Positions 38,410 to 47,996 of a stretch of DNA of 64,000 nucleotides are shown piece by piece (within the stretch, counting starts at the first letter, position 1; every line of letters starts with the position of its first letter). Under the pieces are notes generated by a model. The model saw nothing but the letters and a program-made list of their open reading frames with translations. It was not told the origin of the DNA and ran no database searches. The position numbers were made by a program, and so were the translations under genes. This DNA is from CAWJAP01 sp963834365. GTDB taxonomy: Bacteria > Acidobacteriota > Vicinamibacteria > Vicinamibacterales > Vicinamibacteraceae. The DNA lies in NCBI GenBank assembly GCA_963834365.1, contig CAWIBS010000024.1, positions 1 to 64,000 of the forward strand, written 5' to 3'.

Positions 38410-39735
38410 ATGATCAACCTGCGAACCCTCGCCACTCTCGTCCTCGCGCTCGCGTGCCCGCTGACGGCAGCCCAGGCCCAACCGCTCTCTGAACTGCTAC
38501 CGAGCCTGCTCCTGCAGACGGTGGAGCTCGCCGCACCGCCGCCGAATTCCCCGTTTCAAAGCCACCAGGCGCACTTCCAGCCCACGACGACCGACAACAT
38601 CGTTTTCGCGCCGAGGCAGTTCAATGGCGCCCTGGTGAACGCGCTGACCACTTTTCCGGTCGGCTCGTCGTCGGGCGGCTTCGTTTTCGAGGGCGACCCC
38701 GCAACCGGCGATTTCCGGCCGGCGAGCCGCACCTACGGTCCGTCGTTTGCCGAGCGCGCGCTCACGGCCGGCCGCGGAACCTTCAGCTTCGGGTTCACCT
38801 TCCAGCCCGCGAACTTCGACCACTTCGAGGGGAAGGATCTCGAGGATGGAAGCATCAAGTTCTACTTGAGGCACATCGAGACCCCTCCCGTCGGCGCCTT
38901 TCCCAATCCGTTCTTCGAGGGAGACCTCATCGAAACCTCGGTCTCCATGGAAGTGAAGACCGACACGAACGCCTTCCTGTTCAACTATGGTCTGACCGAT
39001 CGGTGGGACATCGGTGCCGCGGTGCCGATCCAGCACGTCTCGCTGAGCGCGAGCGTGCTGGCCCGCGTCGACCGGGCCGCGACGGGGGCGACCACGCAGA
39101 TCCACACGTTCACGGGTGACGACCCGAACGCCCGGCTCCAGACGGAAAGCGGCAGTGCGACCGGGATCGGCGACATCCTCATGCGGAGCAAGTACCGGAT
39201 GTGGAACGTGGAAGGCGGCGGCCTGGCCATGGGCCTGGACTTGCGTCTTCCAACCGGCGATGAGGCAGACCTGCTCGGCCTCGGCACGACGCAGGCCAAG
39301 GTCACGCTGATCGGGTCGAAGGAGAGCGCCAACGGCTTCGCGCCGCATTTCAACCTCTCCTACACCTTCACGGGCGATGGCGACCTCCCCGCCGTGCAGA
39401 TCTCCAAGGAATTCGGCTACATCGTCGGCGTCGAAGGCAGCGCCGGGCGGGTCTCCTTCGCCGGCGACCTGATCGGACGCACCTTGATTGACGCGGGCCG
39501 CTGGGGGGACGTGACCCGCACGTTTCCGCTCATAACCGGCAGTTTCGAGCGCACGGAGTTCGCTGTCGAGGAAGGCAACCTGAGCCAACTCATCGGAGCC
39601 GTCGGCGTCAAAGTGCTCGTCGCCTCCCGCTTCCTCGTCACCGGCAACGTGCTGTTTTCGATCAACGACGCCGGCCTCACGGACCGCTTCGTCCCCGTCG
39701 TCGGGCTCGAGTACGCGTGGGCCGGGACACGGTAG
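38410..39735 (+). CDS. outer-membrane beta-barrel protein
   Basis: A 441-residue protein from ATG 38410 with signal peptide (INLRTLATLVLALACPLTAA). The body alternates hydrophobic and polar residues as in a beta barrel (TFSFGFTFQPANFDHFEG, VSMEVKTDTNAFLFNYGLTD, GLAMGLDLRLPTGDEADLLG). The C-terminus has FVPVVGLEYAW. The pattern resembles the MetA-pathway/phenol-degradation-type outer-membrane proteins often annotated as transporters. No ligand is indicated. It converges with the large kinase gene, with a hairpin terminator between. Confidence 0.75.
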   Translation: MINLRTLATLVLALACPLTAAQAQPLSELLPSLLLQTVELAAPPPNSPFQSHQAHFQPTTTDNIVFAPRQFNGALVNALTTFPVGSSSGGFVFEGDPATGDFRPASRTYGPSFAERALTAGRGTFSFGFTFQPANFDHFEGKDLEDGSIKFYLRHIETPPVGAFPNPFFEGDLIETSVSMEVKTDTNAFLFNYGLTDRWDIGAAVPIQHVSLSASVLARVDRAATGATTQIHTFTGDDPNARLQTESGSATGIGDILMRSKYRMWNVEGGGLAMGLDLRLPTGDEADLLGLGTTQAKVTLIGSKESANGFAPHFNLSYTFTGDGDLPAVQISKEFGYIVGVEGSAGRVSFAGDLIGRTLIDAGRWGDVTRTFPLITGSFERTEFAVEEGNLSQLIGAVGVKVLVASRFLVTGNVLFSINDAGLTDRFVPVVGLEYAWAGTR

Positions 39736-39747
39736 GAGTGAGGGGAT

Positions 39748-39766
39748 GGCGCGGCCGAGCCGCGCC
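39748..39766. terminator. bidirectional hairpin terminator
   Basis: GGCGCGGC (39748-39755) pairs perfectly with GCCGCGCC (39759-39766) around a CGA loop. It lies in the 30 bases between convergent genes and touches the stop of the kinase gene at 39766. No long T-tract is present, which is common in high-GC genomes. Confidence 0.6.
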
Positions 39767-42700
39767 TATCGCTGTTGCGCGATCACCCACGAGGCGCCCC
39801 GGCGCTCGACCCTGAAGTTCAACGTGCTCTGGCGGCTCCCTCTCCGACCATCCTTGAACCGGAAGTTCCAGTTCGCGGTGCAGTTGGCTTCGGCGACGGT
39901 CGGGTTGAGCGGCTCGACCTTGCAGGCGCCTCCGCTCCAGGTGAGCTCGAATTGTGTCACCTGGCTGAACTGCTTCGACAGGCCCTCCCTCTGGGCCGCA
40001 GGAAGGTTGGGAAACACGCGGGCGATGTTGTCGACGTTGAGACTCGAATAGGCGTTCGCGTACGCGTCGAGCGTGCTCTGCACGGCGCGTGGATCGAACG
40101 CCGGCGTGTCTGGCTGCCGAATGGGCGGTGGCTGGACGGACGGCTGCTGCGTCGGAGGCGTCGAGACGGGCGGCTGCGCCGCGGGCGCCGGGCTCGGCGG
40201 CGCGGGCTCCGGGGCGCGCGGCGCATCGACGCGGGAGCCGGCAGGTTGCGGCTCAGGTCCGGGTCGCGTCTCGCTGGGTGGCTGTGGCGTCGGCTGCGGT
40301 TGCGCCTGGGCTGTCGCGGCACGCGCGGCGGCCTGTCCGAACAGGCCCTCGGCTTCCCAGTAGTGACGCACCGCATCGAGCGCGCGGCCCCGCTGGCTCT
40401 CACGCTGGGCCGTCTGAAACGTGCCGTCCGCGGCTGCAAAACCGGGCGCATCCCGCTCGTGCGCGTTGACCTTGCGGGCGTTCGCCCGCGAGCTCTCGGC
40501 GTCAGCACGCGCCGCGCGCGCGAGCCGCGCGAGGGCATCGCGGACGATCGGCTCGTTCCCCAACTGTGCGTTCGCCTCGACGGCGGCCGCAAGCGCACCC
40601 TGACGATCCTCCTGTCCAGCGAGCTGGAGGATGCGCGATGCGAGCGACTTCGCGCGCTCGGCGGGCGTGGCCGTGGTGGTTGCGGGCTCGGGCGGAACCG
40701 ACACTGGTGACGGTGGCGCGGCGGCGTCCGGGTTGCTCGAGGCCGGCCCCGCAGATGGCGGGTTGGGGTCAGGGGCCGGTGGCAGAGTGGCTGGCTGGTC
40801 GTTCTGTGCCCGAACCGGAGCCGGCGAGCTCAGCCAGAACCGTCGCGCGACGAGAACGCCGACGACGAGCACGAGGATCGCGGCGACCGCGAGCGCTGCC
40901 ACCTTCTGCCATTGCGGACGGGCGGGCTGTTCGGCCGCCGGGCCGGCCCTGGCGGTCTGCACGGTCGTGCCGACCCCGGCGCTCTGTGCTCGATGCGCCT
41001 TGGTATCTGCTTTGGCGGCCCTGGCCTTCGCGGCGGCGGCCTCGGCGCTCGCCCTCTGGGCCCGAACCTGGTCGGCCCGCGCCTTTTCCGCGCGCGCGCG
41101 CTCTGCCGCCGCCTGCTCGGCGGCCGCTTTCTCGGCGCGTGCCTTCTCCGCTCGTTCCTGCTCTGCGCGGGCTCGTTCGGCACGTTCCTGCTCGGCGCGC
41201 AGCGACGCCTGTCGTGCCTTCTCCTCGCGGGCCCTGGCGGCTTCCGCCTCGCGGGCGGCGGCCTCGGCAATCGCCTGCCGCGCCGCCTGCATCTCCTGGG
41301 CAATTCGCGGATGCTGCAGGCCGCTCTGTTCCAGCACGTTGAGCACGTCCGCGGGCGAACGCTTCCTGAATCGCCCACGCGCGCCAGCCAGCACCTCGTC
41401 AACGCGCCGCTCCAACGCCAGCGCCTCGGCGGCCTTGCGGATTCGTTCGAGCTCCGCGTCGAGGCGCGGGTGCGTCAGTCCGGCGCGCTCGAGGATCTCG
41501 ATCCCTCGTTGATGTCGCTCCTTGGCCACCTGAGCGCCTGCGGCCTGAATCAGCCCGTCGACGTGCCGCTCGACCGCTGCGCCAATGCGCTGGCGCACTT
41601 CGAGCGCCTCGGTGTGCTCGGGATCGAGGGCCAGGGCTTCGTCGGCGGCGGCCGTTGCCGGGCCGAAGGCGCCGGCATCGAGCTGCTGCCTCGCGCGGTC
41701 GAGCGCCGCGGCAATGCGCTGGGCCCGTTCGCGCAGACGGCGCTGCTCGGCCTCGAGCCGCTCGTGCTCGGCACGGACCTGTTGCAGCAGCTCGTTGAAC
41801 CCCGGCTCGGTCTGCGCCGCGTTTGCCAGGGGGCCGAGCACGCTGAGTGCCTCGTCGACGCGGCCGGCCGAGAAGGCGTCGCGTGCATGCGCCATCTGCT
41901 CGCGGCGCCGCTTCCGTTCCTCCGCGGCCCTTCGCCTGGCTTCTTCGGCTCGCCGCGCCGCGAATGCCTCCTCGATCTGGGCGCTCAGCGCCAAGGCAGG
42001 TGCAAACGCGTGATCGAGTCGGAGCATGGCGTCCACGTGCGCGCGCGCTGCTTCGAGATCCTGCCGGGCGTGCGCGTCAGTGGCTTGCCCCAAGAGGCTG
42101 GCAAGCTCCTCTTCCCGTCGGCGGCGCTCGATCTCGGCGGCCTTCTGGCGGCCGGCTTCCGCGATGAGATCCGACACGCCGGGCCATGCCGGCTCGGCCT
42201 GCCGAACCTGCTCCAGGCACTCGAGCGCCACGTCGAACTGTCCCTGGCGCAGCGCCTCTCTGCCGCTGTCGAACCTGGAATGCAGCCACGCGTGGCGTTT
42301 GCGCCGCTCCTCGATGGCGCGATCGACGCGAGAGCGAAGTGCGGTGGCATGGGGCAGGTCCCGCTTGATGGCAAGCGCTTCGTCCACGAGCCTGGACGCG
42401 GTCTCGAGGTCGCCCCGTTCGAGCCGCGCCTCGCCGGCGCGTACGCGGTCGGCCGCCCGTTGCAACGCCTGCCGCCGCGCTTCGATGTCGGTCCGAAGCG
42501 CCGCCAGGTCCTCTCCCGCGCCGAGCTGCTCCGCCTCACCCAGGGCGGCGTCTGCCGCGGTGAGGTCGTCGCCCGCGAGTGCCGTCCGCGCGGACGTCAC
42601 CCGTGCCTCGCGTTGCTGGAGGCGCGCCTCCTGCTCGCGCCGCAGCTGCTCCTGCTCGAGCGCGAGCGCCGCCGCGATGCGCTGGCGGAGTGTGACCGCA

Positions 42701-44136
42701 CCCGAGTTCTCCGGATTCAGCGTGAGCGCCTCGTCGATGGCGGCGCTCGCCTCCTGGAGCGCGCCGCGCTCGAGCTCGGCGCGCGCGCGGTTCATCGCGG
42801 CCCCGAACCTGCGCGCCCAGTCGCGCCGACGTTCCTCCTCGGCAACCGCCCGGTCGAGGCGTTCCCGCAGCTCGATGGCGGCGGCGGAGTCGGGCTGCGC
42901 CGCGACGACGAAATCGATGGCCACCCGGGCTTCGACGAGCCGCTGCGCCTCGAGGTGCCCCGACGCCTCAGAGAGAAGCGCCTCGACCCGCTGCGCTTCG
43001 CGGGCCGCCTGCGCCGTACGCTGCAGCTCCCGGACGCGCAGGTCGTCGGGGTCTATGGCGGCCGCGTGCTCGCACAAGACGAGTGCGCGATCGAGGTCTC
43101 GTGCATCGAGGGCCACCTGCGCCGACACGATGAGCGCGGACAGGCGATCCGGGGTCAACGCGGGCACGCCCGCCGATCCGCTGTGACTCGGCGTATTCAG
43201 GACGAGCGTCTCGCCGGTGGTCGATCGCTGGTCGGGCGAGTGCTCCAGATCGATCCGCTGGCGAATGCGCGTCAGCTCACGCCGGAGCACGTTGAGATCC
43301 TGGTACCGGCGGTCCGTGTCACGGTCGAGGCACTTGTTCACGCATTGTTCGATCGCGGGATCGATGCCGGGACACACGTGCGAGAGCGGGTCGGGTGAGG
43401 CGTGGACGATCTTGTAGAGCACCTCGGCCATCTGGCCGGGAAAAGCCCGCTGATAGGCGAGCAACTCGTAAAAGACCGCGCCGACGGCGAATACGTCGCT
43501 GCGATGATCGACGCCGTCGGGCGCGCCGGCAATCTGCTCCGGCGACATGTAGTTGACCGTGCCAACCAGCACGCCGTGATGCGTCAGGCCGGAGCCGGCC
43601 AGCTTGACAATCCCGAAGTCGAGCACCTTCAAGCCGCCGTCGGCGTCGACGATCAGGTTGGCCGGCTTGATATCGCGATGGACGATGTTGGCGCGATGGG
43701 CGTGCGCCAGGCCGGCGCAGAGTCCCTCGATGAGCTCGAGCTTTCGCGTGATCGGGAGAGGCTCCCGCCGGCGAATGATGGCCGCGAGCGACTCGCCCGG
43801 GACGTACTCCATCGCGATGAACGGCCGCTCTTGAAAGAGACCGAACTCGTAGATGGTGACAATGTTGGTGTGTGACAGGCGGCCGGCGGAGCGGGCTTCG
43901 CGTTCGAAGCGCTCGCGGAGCTCGTCGCTGTCGAAACCTTCGCGGAGCAGCTTGATGGCGACTGGCCGGTCGAGCATGGGGTCGCGACCGAGATAGATGT
44001 CGCCCATCCCGCCGCTCGCCAGAAAGCGCTCGATCCTGTACTTACCGATGACCTCTGGCGTTGATGACACCCCGCTCTCCGACCGGATTAGCGCGCCCGG
44101 ACCCGTACCCGAGGCTTCTTCTAAGACTCCGGCCAT
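39766..44136 (-). CDS. giant Ser/Thr protein kinase with coiled-coil and NTF2-like regions
   Basis: A 1456-residue protein. The kinase domain (~30-290) shows FLASGGMGDIYLGRD, PVAIKLLRE, IVHRDIKPANLIV, KVLDFGIVKL and NYMSPEQIAG. Residues ~330-1090 are repeats of charged helical hairpins (A-I-D-E-A-L-x-L/D-P-x-x-x-x-A type) resembling TPR/coiled coil, merging into Glu/Arg/Ala-rich coiled coil (EQERAERARAEQERAEKARA). A transmembrane helix (KVAALAVAAILVLVVGVLVA) lies near 1110. Pro-rich linkers and a C-terminal ~100-residue NTF2/SnoaL-like domain (LDAYANAYSSLNVDNIARVF) follow, probably periplasmic. It is divergent from the PP2C gene with 79 bases between, a likely kinase-phosphatase pair. Confidence 0.85.
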   Translation of the reverse strand: MAGVLEEASGTGPGALIRSESGVSSTPEVIGKYRIERFLASGGMGDIYLGRDPMLDRPVAIKLLREGFDSDELRERFEREARSAGRLSHTNIVTIYEFGLFQERPFIAMEYVPGESLAAIIRRREPLPITRKLELIEGLCAGLAHAHRANIVHRDIKPANLIVDADGGLKVLDFGIVKLAGSGLTHHGVLVGTVNYMSPEQIAGAPDGVDHRSDVFAVGAVFYELLAYQRAFPGQMAEVLYKIVHASPDPLSHVCPGIDPAIEQCVNKCLDRDTDRRYQDLNVLRRELTRIRQRIDLEHSPDQRSTTGETLVLNTPSHSGSAGVPALTPDRLSALIVSAQVALDARDLDRALVLCEHAAAIDPDDLRVRELQRTAQAAREAQRVEALLSEASGHLEAQRLVEARVAIDFVVAAQPDSAAAIELRERLDRAVAEEERRRDWARRFGAAMNRARAELERGALQEASAAIDEALTLNPENSGAVTLRQRIAAALALEQEQLRREQEARLQQREARVTSARTALAGDDLTAADAALGEAEQLGAGEDLAALRTDIEARRQALQRAADRVRAGEARLERGDLETASRLVDEALAIKRDLPHATALRSRVDRAIEERRKRHAWLHSRFDSGREALRQGQFDVALECLEQVRQAEPAWPGVSDLIAEAGRQKAAEIERRRREEELASLLGQATDAHARQDLEAARAHVDAMLRLDHAFAPALALSAQIEEAFAARRAEEARRRAAEERKRRREQMAHARDAFSAGRVDEALSVLGPLANAAQTEPGFNELLQQVRAEHERLEAEQRRLRERAQRIAAALDRARQQLDAGAFGPATAAADEALALDPEHTEALEVRQRIGAAVERHVDGLIQAAGAQVAKERHQRGIEILERAGLTHPRLDAELERIRKAAEALALERRVDEVLAGARGRFRKRSPADVLNVLEQSGLQHPRIAQEMQAARQAIAEAAAREAEAARAREEKARQASLRAEQERAERARAEQERAEKARAEKAAAEQAAAERARAEKARADQVRAQRASAEAAAAKARAAKADTKAHRAQSAGVGTTVQTARAGPAAEQPARPQWQKVAALAVAAILVLVVGVLVARRFWLSSPAPVRAQNDQPATLPPAPDPNPPSAGPASSNPDAAAPPSPVSVPPEPATTTATPAERAKSLASRILQLAGQEDRQGALAAAVEANAQLGNEPIVRDALARLARAARADAESSRANARKVNAHERDAPGFAAADGTFQTAQRESQRGRALDAVRHYWEAEGLFGQAAARAATAQAQPQPTPQPPSETRPGPEPQPAGSRVDAPRAPEPAPPSPAPAAQPPVSTPPTQQPSVQPPPIRQPDTPAFDPRAVQSTLDAYANAYSSLNVDNIARVFPNLPAAQREGLSKQFSQVTQFELTWSGGACKVEPLNPTVAEANCTANWNFRFKDGRRGSRQSTLNFRVERRGASWVIAQQR

Positions 44137-44215
44137 TCTACAGGATCGTCAAGATCCCAACCGGATCGGGAGAACGGTCCGTGAGGGCCGGAGTTGTGCG
44201 ATAGTCGAGGCGACC

Positions 44216-44978
44216 ATGCTGGCCTACAAGGGTGTGACGCATCCCGGCCGGGTGCGCAAAGTGAACGAAGACGGGTTCTGCCACGACGCGCGGCTCGGCC
44301 TCTTCCTGGTCGCCGACGGCATGGGAGGGCACAACGCCGGCGAGATCGCGTCCAAGATGGCGCTCGAGAGCGTCTACGCCTTCATCCGCCGGACGAACGA
44401 CGACGAGGAGTTCACCTGGCCGTTCGGCGTGGACACGTTCCTCTCGTACGACGCCAACCGCGTGCGCACGGCTCTCCGTCTCGCCAACCGGCGGGTGTTC
44501 CAGGCGAGCGAGGAAGGCGTCGAGCATACCGGCATGGGCACCACCATCGTCGCCGCGCTGGTGACCCGGGGCACGTTGACCTACGCCACCGTGGGCGACA
44601 GCCGGCTGTACCTCGTTCTCGGACGGCACCCTGAGCCGACTCACCGTCGACGACTCGTGGCTTGCGACGGTCATCACGCCGGACACGGCGCTCGATCCGG
44701 CTCAGATCGAGCGGCATCCTCTCCGGCACGTCATCACCAAGGCCATCGGCACCCTCGCGGACACGGAAGTGGACATTCACGAGCGGGCGCTCGCACCAGG
44801 GGAGACGCTGCTGCTCTGCAGCGATGGGCTGCACGACATGGTGACGGATGAGAAGATCCGTCACGAGCTCGCCGCCGGATCGTCGCTCGACGTCACCGCC
44901 GAGAGCCTCGTCGAGCGCGCCCTCGAGGCGGGCGGCCGCGACAACGTCACCGTCCTGCTCGTGCGATACGACACCTAG
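44216..44978 (+). CDS. PP2C-family Ser/Thr phosphatase (one frameshift)
   Basis: From ATG 44216: HPGRVRKVNEDGFCHDARLG, LFLVADGMGGHNAGEIAS and MGTTIVAALVTRGTLTYATV then GDSRLYLV carry the metal-binding aspartates of PP2C enzymes. Homology changes frame near 44618, fitting one extra base. It continues with SDGTLSRLTVDDSW, TKAIGTL, LLLCSDGLHDMV and GGRDNVTVLLVRYD to the stop at 44978. Total ~254 residues, the normal single-domain length. It should remove phosphate from Ser/Thr residues, probably on targets of the divergent kinase. Confidence 0.82.
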
Positions 44979-44980
44979 AC

Positions 44981-45092
44981 AGTTCAATTGTGTTGACAAC
45001 GGGCCCGCCAAGGTGGCGCCGGGCTTCAGCCCGGCCAACACGGGCCCGGGCAGGCCTAAAGGCCTGCGCCACATTGTCAACACAAGTGAACT
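44981..45092. mobile_element. 112-bp MITE/REP-like folded element
   Basis: Terminal inverted repeats lie at 44981-44999 and 45074-45092, 19 bases with one mismatch (inner part TTGTGTTGACAA). Inside are a second stem GTGGCGC/GCGCCAC (45013-45019 with 45066-45072) and two hairpins, CCGGGC-TTCA-GCCCGG (45019-45034) and GCAGGCC-TAAA-GGCCTGC (45050-45067). It encodes nothing. It sits between convergent genes (PP2C and LytTR) where it may also act as terminator. A partial copy lies at 32271-32307, so it is a dispersed repeat. Confidence 0.75.
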
Positions 45093-45137
45093 CCGGGATT
45101 AAGAAGTGACGAGTGACGAGTTCGAGTGGGCCAGTTA

Positions 45138-45905
45138 TCAGAACGGGTTCGTAAGCGCGCGGCGGATCCGCTCGCCGTAGGTGCGCCCCGACTGCAGGCG
45201 GTGCCCCGACCTGAGCTCGATCACATACTGGCCGTGCGCGATCGACCACAGCTGCGCGATGCGCCGGACGTTCACGATGTGCGATCGATGGATGCGCAGG
45301 AAACGGTCGGAATCGAGCACGGCCTCGATCGTGTTCATGGGCACGTGCAGCAGGTGGGTCGCCGCGCCCGCGTGCAGTCGGACGTAGTTCTGGAACGCCT
45401 CGATCCAGTCCACCTCGTCGACTGGCACGAAGATGGTGCGGTCGCCGGATCGAATCGCGAATCGCTCGAGCTGCCGCGGCGGATTCGCGACGGCATCGAG
45501 CATCGCCAGCACTTGTCGCGTGCCTTCCTCGTGCGGCACGCCTCGTAGCCTGCCGATGGCTCGCTTGAACGCGAGCGCAAAGCGCTCCTCCGTGACCGGC
45601 TTGAGCAGATAGTCGATCGCCGCGACCTCGAACGCCCGGATCGCATACTGGTCGTGCGCGGTCACGAAGATCACGGGTGGCATGCGCTCTGCGCCAATGG
45701 CGTGGACGACCGCAAAGCCGTCGGTTCGCGGCATCTGCACGTCGAGGAGCACCAGGTCCGGCTTCTGCTCGCCAATGAGGGCGACCGCCTCTCGTCCGTT
45801 TCGCGCTTCCGAGACGGATTCAACCTGCGGCTGACGGCCGAGCAGCCGCTTCAACCCCTCGCGCGCGAGAGGCTCGTCGTCCACGACGAGAACCCTCAAT
45901 CGCAT
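45138..45905 (-). CDS. LytTR-family response regulator
   Basis: A 255-residue protein from ATG 45905. The receiver domain has RVLVVDDEPLAREGLKRLL, the phospho-acceptor Asp in LVLLDVQMPRTDGF, VIFVTAHDQYAIRAFEV and DYLLKPV. The C-terminal LytTR DNA-binding domain contains FAIRSGDRTIFVPVDEVDWI, NYVRLHAG and FLRIHRSHIVNVRRI. It is the output partner of the LytS-like kinase upstream; the two genes overlap by 10 bases. Targets are not visible, though the adjacent secreted-protein gene (47239) is a candidate. Confidence 0.9.
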   Translation of the reverse strand: MRLRVLVVDDEPLAREGLKRLLGRQPQVESVSEARNGREAVALIGEQKPDLVLLDVQMPRTDGFAVVHAIGAERMPPVIFVTAHDQYAIRAFEVAAIDYLLKPVTEERFALAFKRAIGRLRGVPHEEGTRQVLAMLDAVANPPRQLERFAIRSGDRTIFVPVDEVDWIEAFQNYVRLHAGAATHLLHVPMNTIEAVLDSDRFLRIHRSHIVNVRRIAQLWSIAHGQYVIELRSGHRLQSGRTYGERIRRALTNPF

Positions 45906-47029
45906 CGTCCGCCCTGTAGCGGGACCGTCCGGATCGGCAATGTGACCGTGACGCGCACGCCTCGAGCCGCCGCCGGCTCGACGACGAGACGGGCGCTCTC
46001 GCCGTACAGCCGTGCCAATCGGGTCCTTGTGTTGGTCAGCCCGATTCCGGAGTGGCCAGGCCTGGGCGATAGAAGCCCGGGCCCATCGTCCGACACGACC
46101 AGCGCGAGCAAGCCGTTCGTGCTGGTTGCCCCCACTTCGATCGTCACCGCTTCCTCGCTCTCGCCGAGGCCATGGCGGACGGCGTTCTCGACGATCGGCT
46201 GCAGCACCATGTGCGGCACGAGGATGTCGGACAGCGCGGGAGCCGGCGCAATGCGCACCCTCAGCCGGTCCTCGAACCGCACCTGTTCGATCGAGAGGTA
46301 CAGCCGCAGGAATTCCAGTTCGCGCCACAGCGGCACTTCCTGCGCCTCCACGTCTTCGAGCGTGAGACGAAGGAGATCGCCGAGCCTCGCGACCATCGCT
46401 TCGGCCTGCGCCGTTTTCTGCTGCTGGATCAAGACGATGATGGCGCCGAGCGTGTTGAAGAGAAAGTGCGGCTGCAGCTGCATCTTGAGGGCGCCCAGCT
46501 GCGCCGTTGCGAGCTGCTGCGCGAGCTCGGATGCCTGCACCCTCAGCTCGAATGCCTCCCGCTCGCGAATCTTGGCGTTCTTCTGCGACCGGTACACGGC
46601 CTGGAGCGCGATCACGGCCCAATACCGGATGACGCCGCCCTGAATGCCGAACGACAGCATCACTCTGACGCCCGCGGCAATCGACGTCGGCGGCGTCGCG
46701 GCTGGGAAGACGCCGAGCAGGAGCAGCAGCGGGACTTCGATCACCGTCGCCATGATCGAGAAGACCACGCTGAAGCAGAGATGCCATCCTGCGTTGGTGA
46801 CGCGCCGCTCGACCGGCCAGCGGTCGCCGAGCCACAGGAGCGCCGGCGTGAGCGCGGCGCAAACGTACATGCCCGCCATCCAGCCGACGAACACGTACTT
46901 CCAGGGCACGGCCTCGCCTCGATAGAGCCGCGGCACCGAGTCCTGGGTGATGTAGAAAAGCCCGGCGATGGTCCAGGCGAGCCAGAGTCCCGCGATCAGC
47001 CGGATCTGCTGACGCACCCGAGGCGACAT
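45896..47029 (-). CDS. LytS/YpdA-type sensor histidine kinase
   Basis: A 377-residue protein from ATG 47029. Four predicted membrane helices cover residues ~8-165 (LIAGLWLAWTIAGLFYI, YVFVGWMAGMYVCAALTPAL, HLCFSVVFSIMATVIEVPLL, MLSFGIQGGVIRYWAVIAL). The His_kinase domain carries MQLQPHFLFNTLGAI with the phosphorylated histidine, VPHMVLQPIVENAVRHG (N box) and VSDDGPGL with GIGLTNTRTRL (G boxes). The longer frame beginning at 47356 overlaps unrelated sequence. It is co-transcribed with the response regulator (10-base overlap). The signal sensed by its membrane domain is unknown. Confidence 0.88.
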   Translation of the reverse strand: MSPRVRQQIRLIAGLWLAWTIAGLFYITQDSVPRLYRGEAVPWKYVFVGWMAGMYVCAALTPALLWLGDRWPVERRVTNAGWHLCFSVVFSIMATVIEVPLLLLLGVFPAATPPTSIAAGVRVMLSFGIQGGVIRYWAVIALQAVYRSQKNAKIREREAFELRVQASELAQQLATAQLGALKMQLQPHFLFNTLGAIIVLIQQQKTAQAEAMVARLGDLLRLTLEDVEAQEVPLWRELEFLRLYLSIEQVRFEDRLRVRIAPAPALSDILVPHMVLQPIVENAVRHGLGESEEAVTIEVGATSTNGLLALVVSDDGPGLLSPRPGHSGIGLTNTRTRLARLYGESARLVVEPAAARGVRVTVTLPIRTVPLQGGRCD

Positions 47030-47238
47030 CACCGCTTCATTCTGCCGTGGGTTGGGCTCAGCCGAGCCAGCTTTTGACGAAGCGGCCTGCCGCGATGACC
47101 GACGCTCGCCGGGGCCTGGGTCCAGTTCGGCAATGCCGGCGGGACGGTTTGTCAAAAACACGTCTCGGTCTCCTTCGACGCCGCGCCAGGATCTGCCCCA
47201 TGCCGAAGACGAGAACCGATGCCGAAAGGACGACGACG

Positions 47239-47799
47239 ATGACCCGGTTGTGTGCGTGGATCGCTGGAGTGTTGGTGGTGCTATGTGTGTCATTGGGCGC
47301 AGCCGCGGCGCAAACTCGCGCCACGGACATGAACCAGGCGCCGGGCGTCCTTCCAAGCGGGCTTGGCGACGCCGTCGATCGTGACGTCGCGAAAGTTCGT
47401 GACGCGACGGCCAGGTTCAAGACGACCGAGGCTGCGGAAGCCGCCGGCTACAAGCGGGTAACCGACTGCGTCGAGTCACAACCGGCGGGCGCGATGGGCT
47501 ACCACTTTCAGAACAACGCGCTGCTCGACACGACGCTCGACGTCGACCATCCGGAGGTGCTGGTCTACGAGAGGAAGCCGGACGGCGCGTTCAAACTGAA
47601 TGGCGTCGAATTCCTCGTGCCAATCTCCGCCTGGACGGCCGCCGAGCCGCCGCGCATCATGGGGCAGGCCCTCAAGAAGGCGGATCGCCTGGGCATCTGG
47701 TACCTCCACGTCTGGACGTGGGAGCCGAGTCCGAGCGGTCTTTTTGCCGACTGGAACCCCAACGTCAAGTGCGGGGACACCTCATCGACGCATCATTAG
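47239..47799 (+). CDS. secreted hypothetical protein
   Basis: A 186-residue protein from ATG 47239, preceded by AAAGGA at 47225-47230; ATG 47200 in frame is an alternative. Signal peptide MTRLCAWIAGVLVVLCVSLG with an alanine-rich cleavage region. The mature part contains ARFKTTEAAEAAGYKRVTDC and MGYHFQNNALLDTTLDVDHP, then LVPISAWTAAEPPRIMG and WYLHVWTWEPSPSGLFADW ending NPNVKCG. This resembles uncharacterised secreted proteins with two conserved cysteines. No catalytic motif. It is divergent from the histidine kinase. Confidence 0.7.
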   Translation: MTRLCAWIAGVLVVLCVSLGAAAAQTRATDMNQAPGVLPSGLGDAVDRDVAKVRDATARFKTTEAAEAAGYKRVTDCVESQPAGAMGYHFQNNALLDTTLDVDHPEVLVYERKPDGAFKLNGVEFLVPISAWTAAEPPRIMGQALKKADRLGIWYLHVWTWEPSPSGLFADWNPNVKCGDTSSTHH

Positions 47800-47996
47800 A
47801 TCGCCGGGTCCAAGGGTCGAAGGGGCAGCTTCAAACGCATACGCGGGTGAGGCAACGGATCGCCGGATCGCTTCGTCTGAGAATCGACAACGGCACGGGA
47901 GAGGTTTGCGCAGGTGCCGGTGCGACCGACCCCTTGTTTTCAATGGCCCGCCAGGTCCTGGTGCGTCCAGGGGGTGCCAGGAGGAGGAACCCTTCG

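Noticed and set aside
40912..43398. 828-residue open frame on the plus strand inside the giant kinase gene
   Set aside because: It mirrors the Glu/Arg/Ala-rich coiled-coil repeats of the kinase; composition explains the lack of stops, and no domain is seen.
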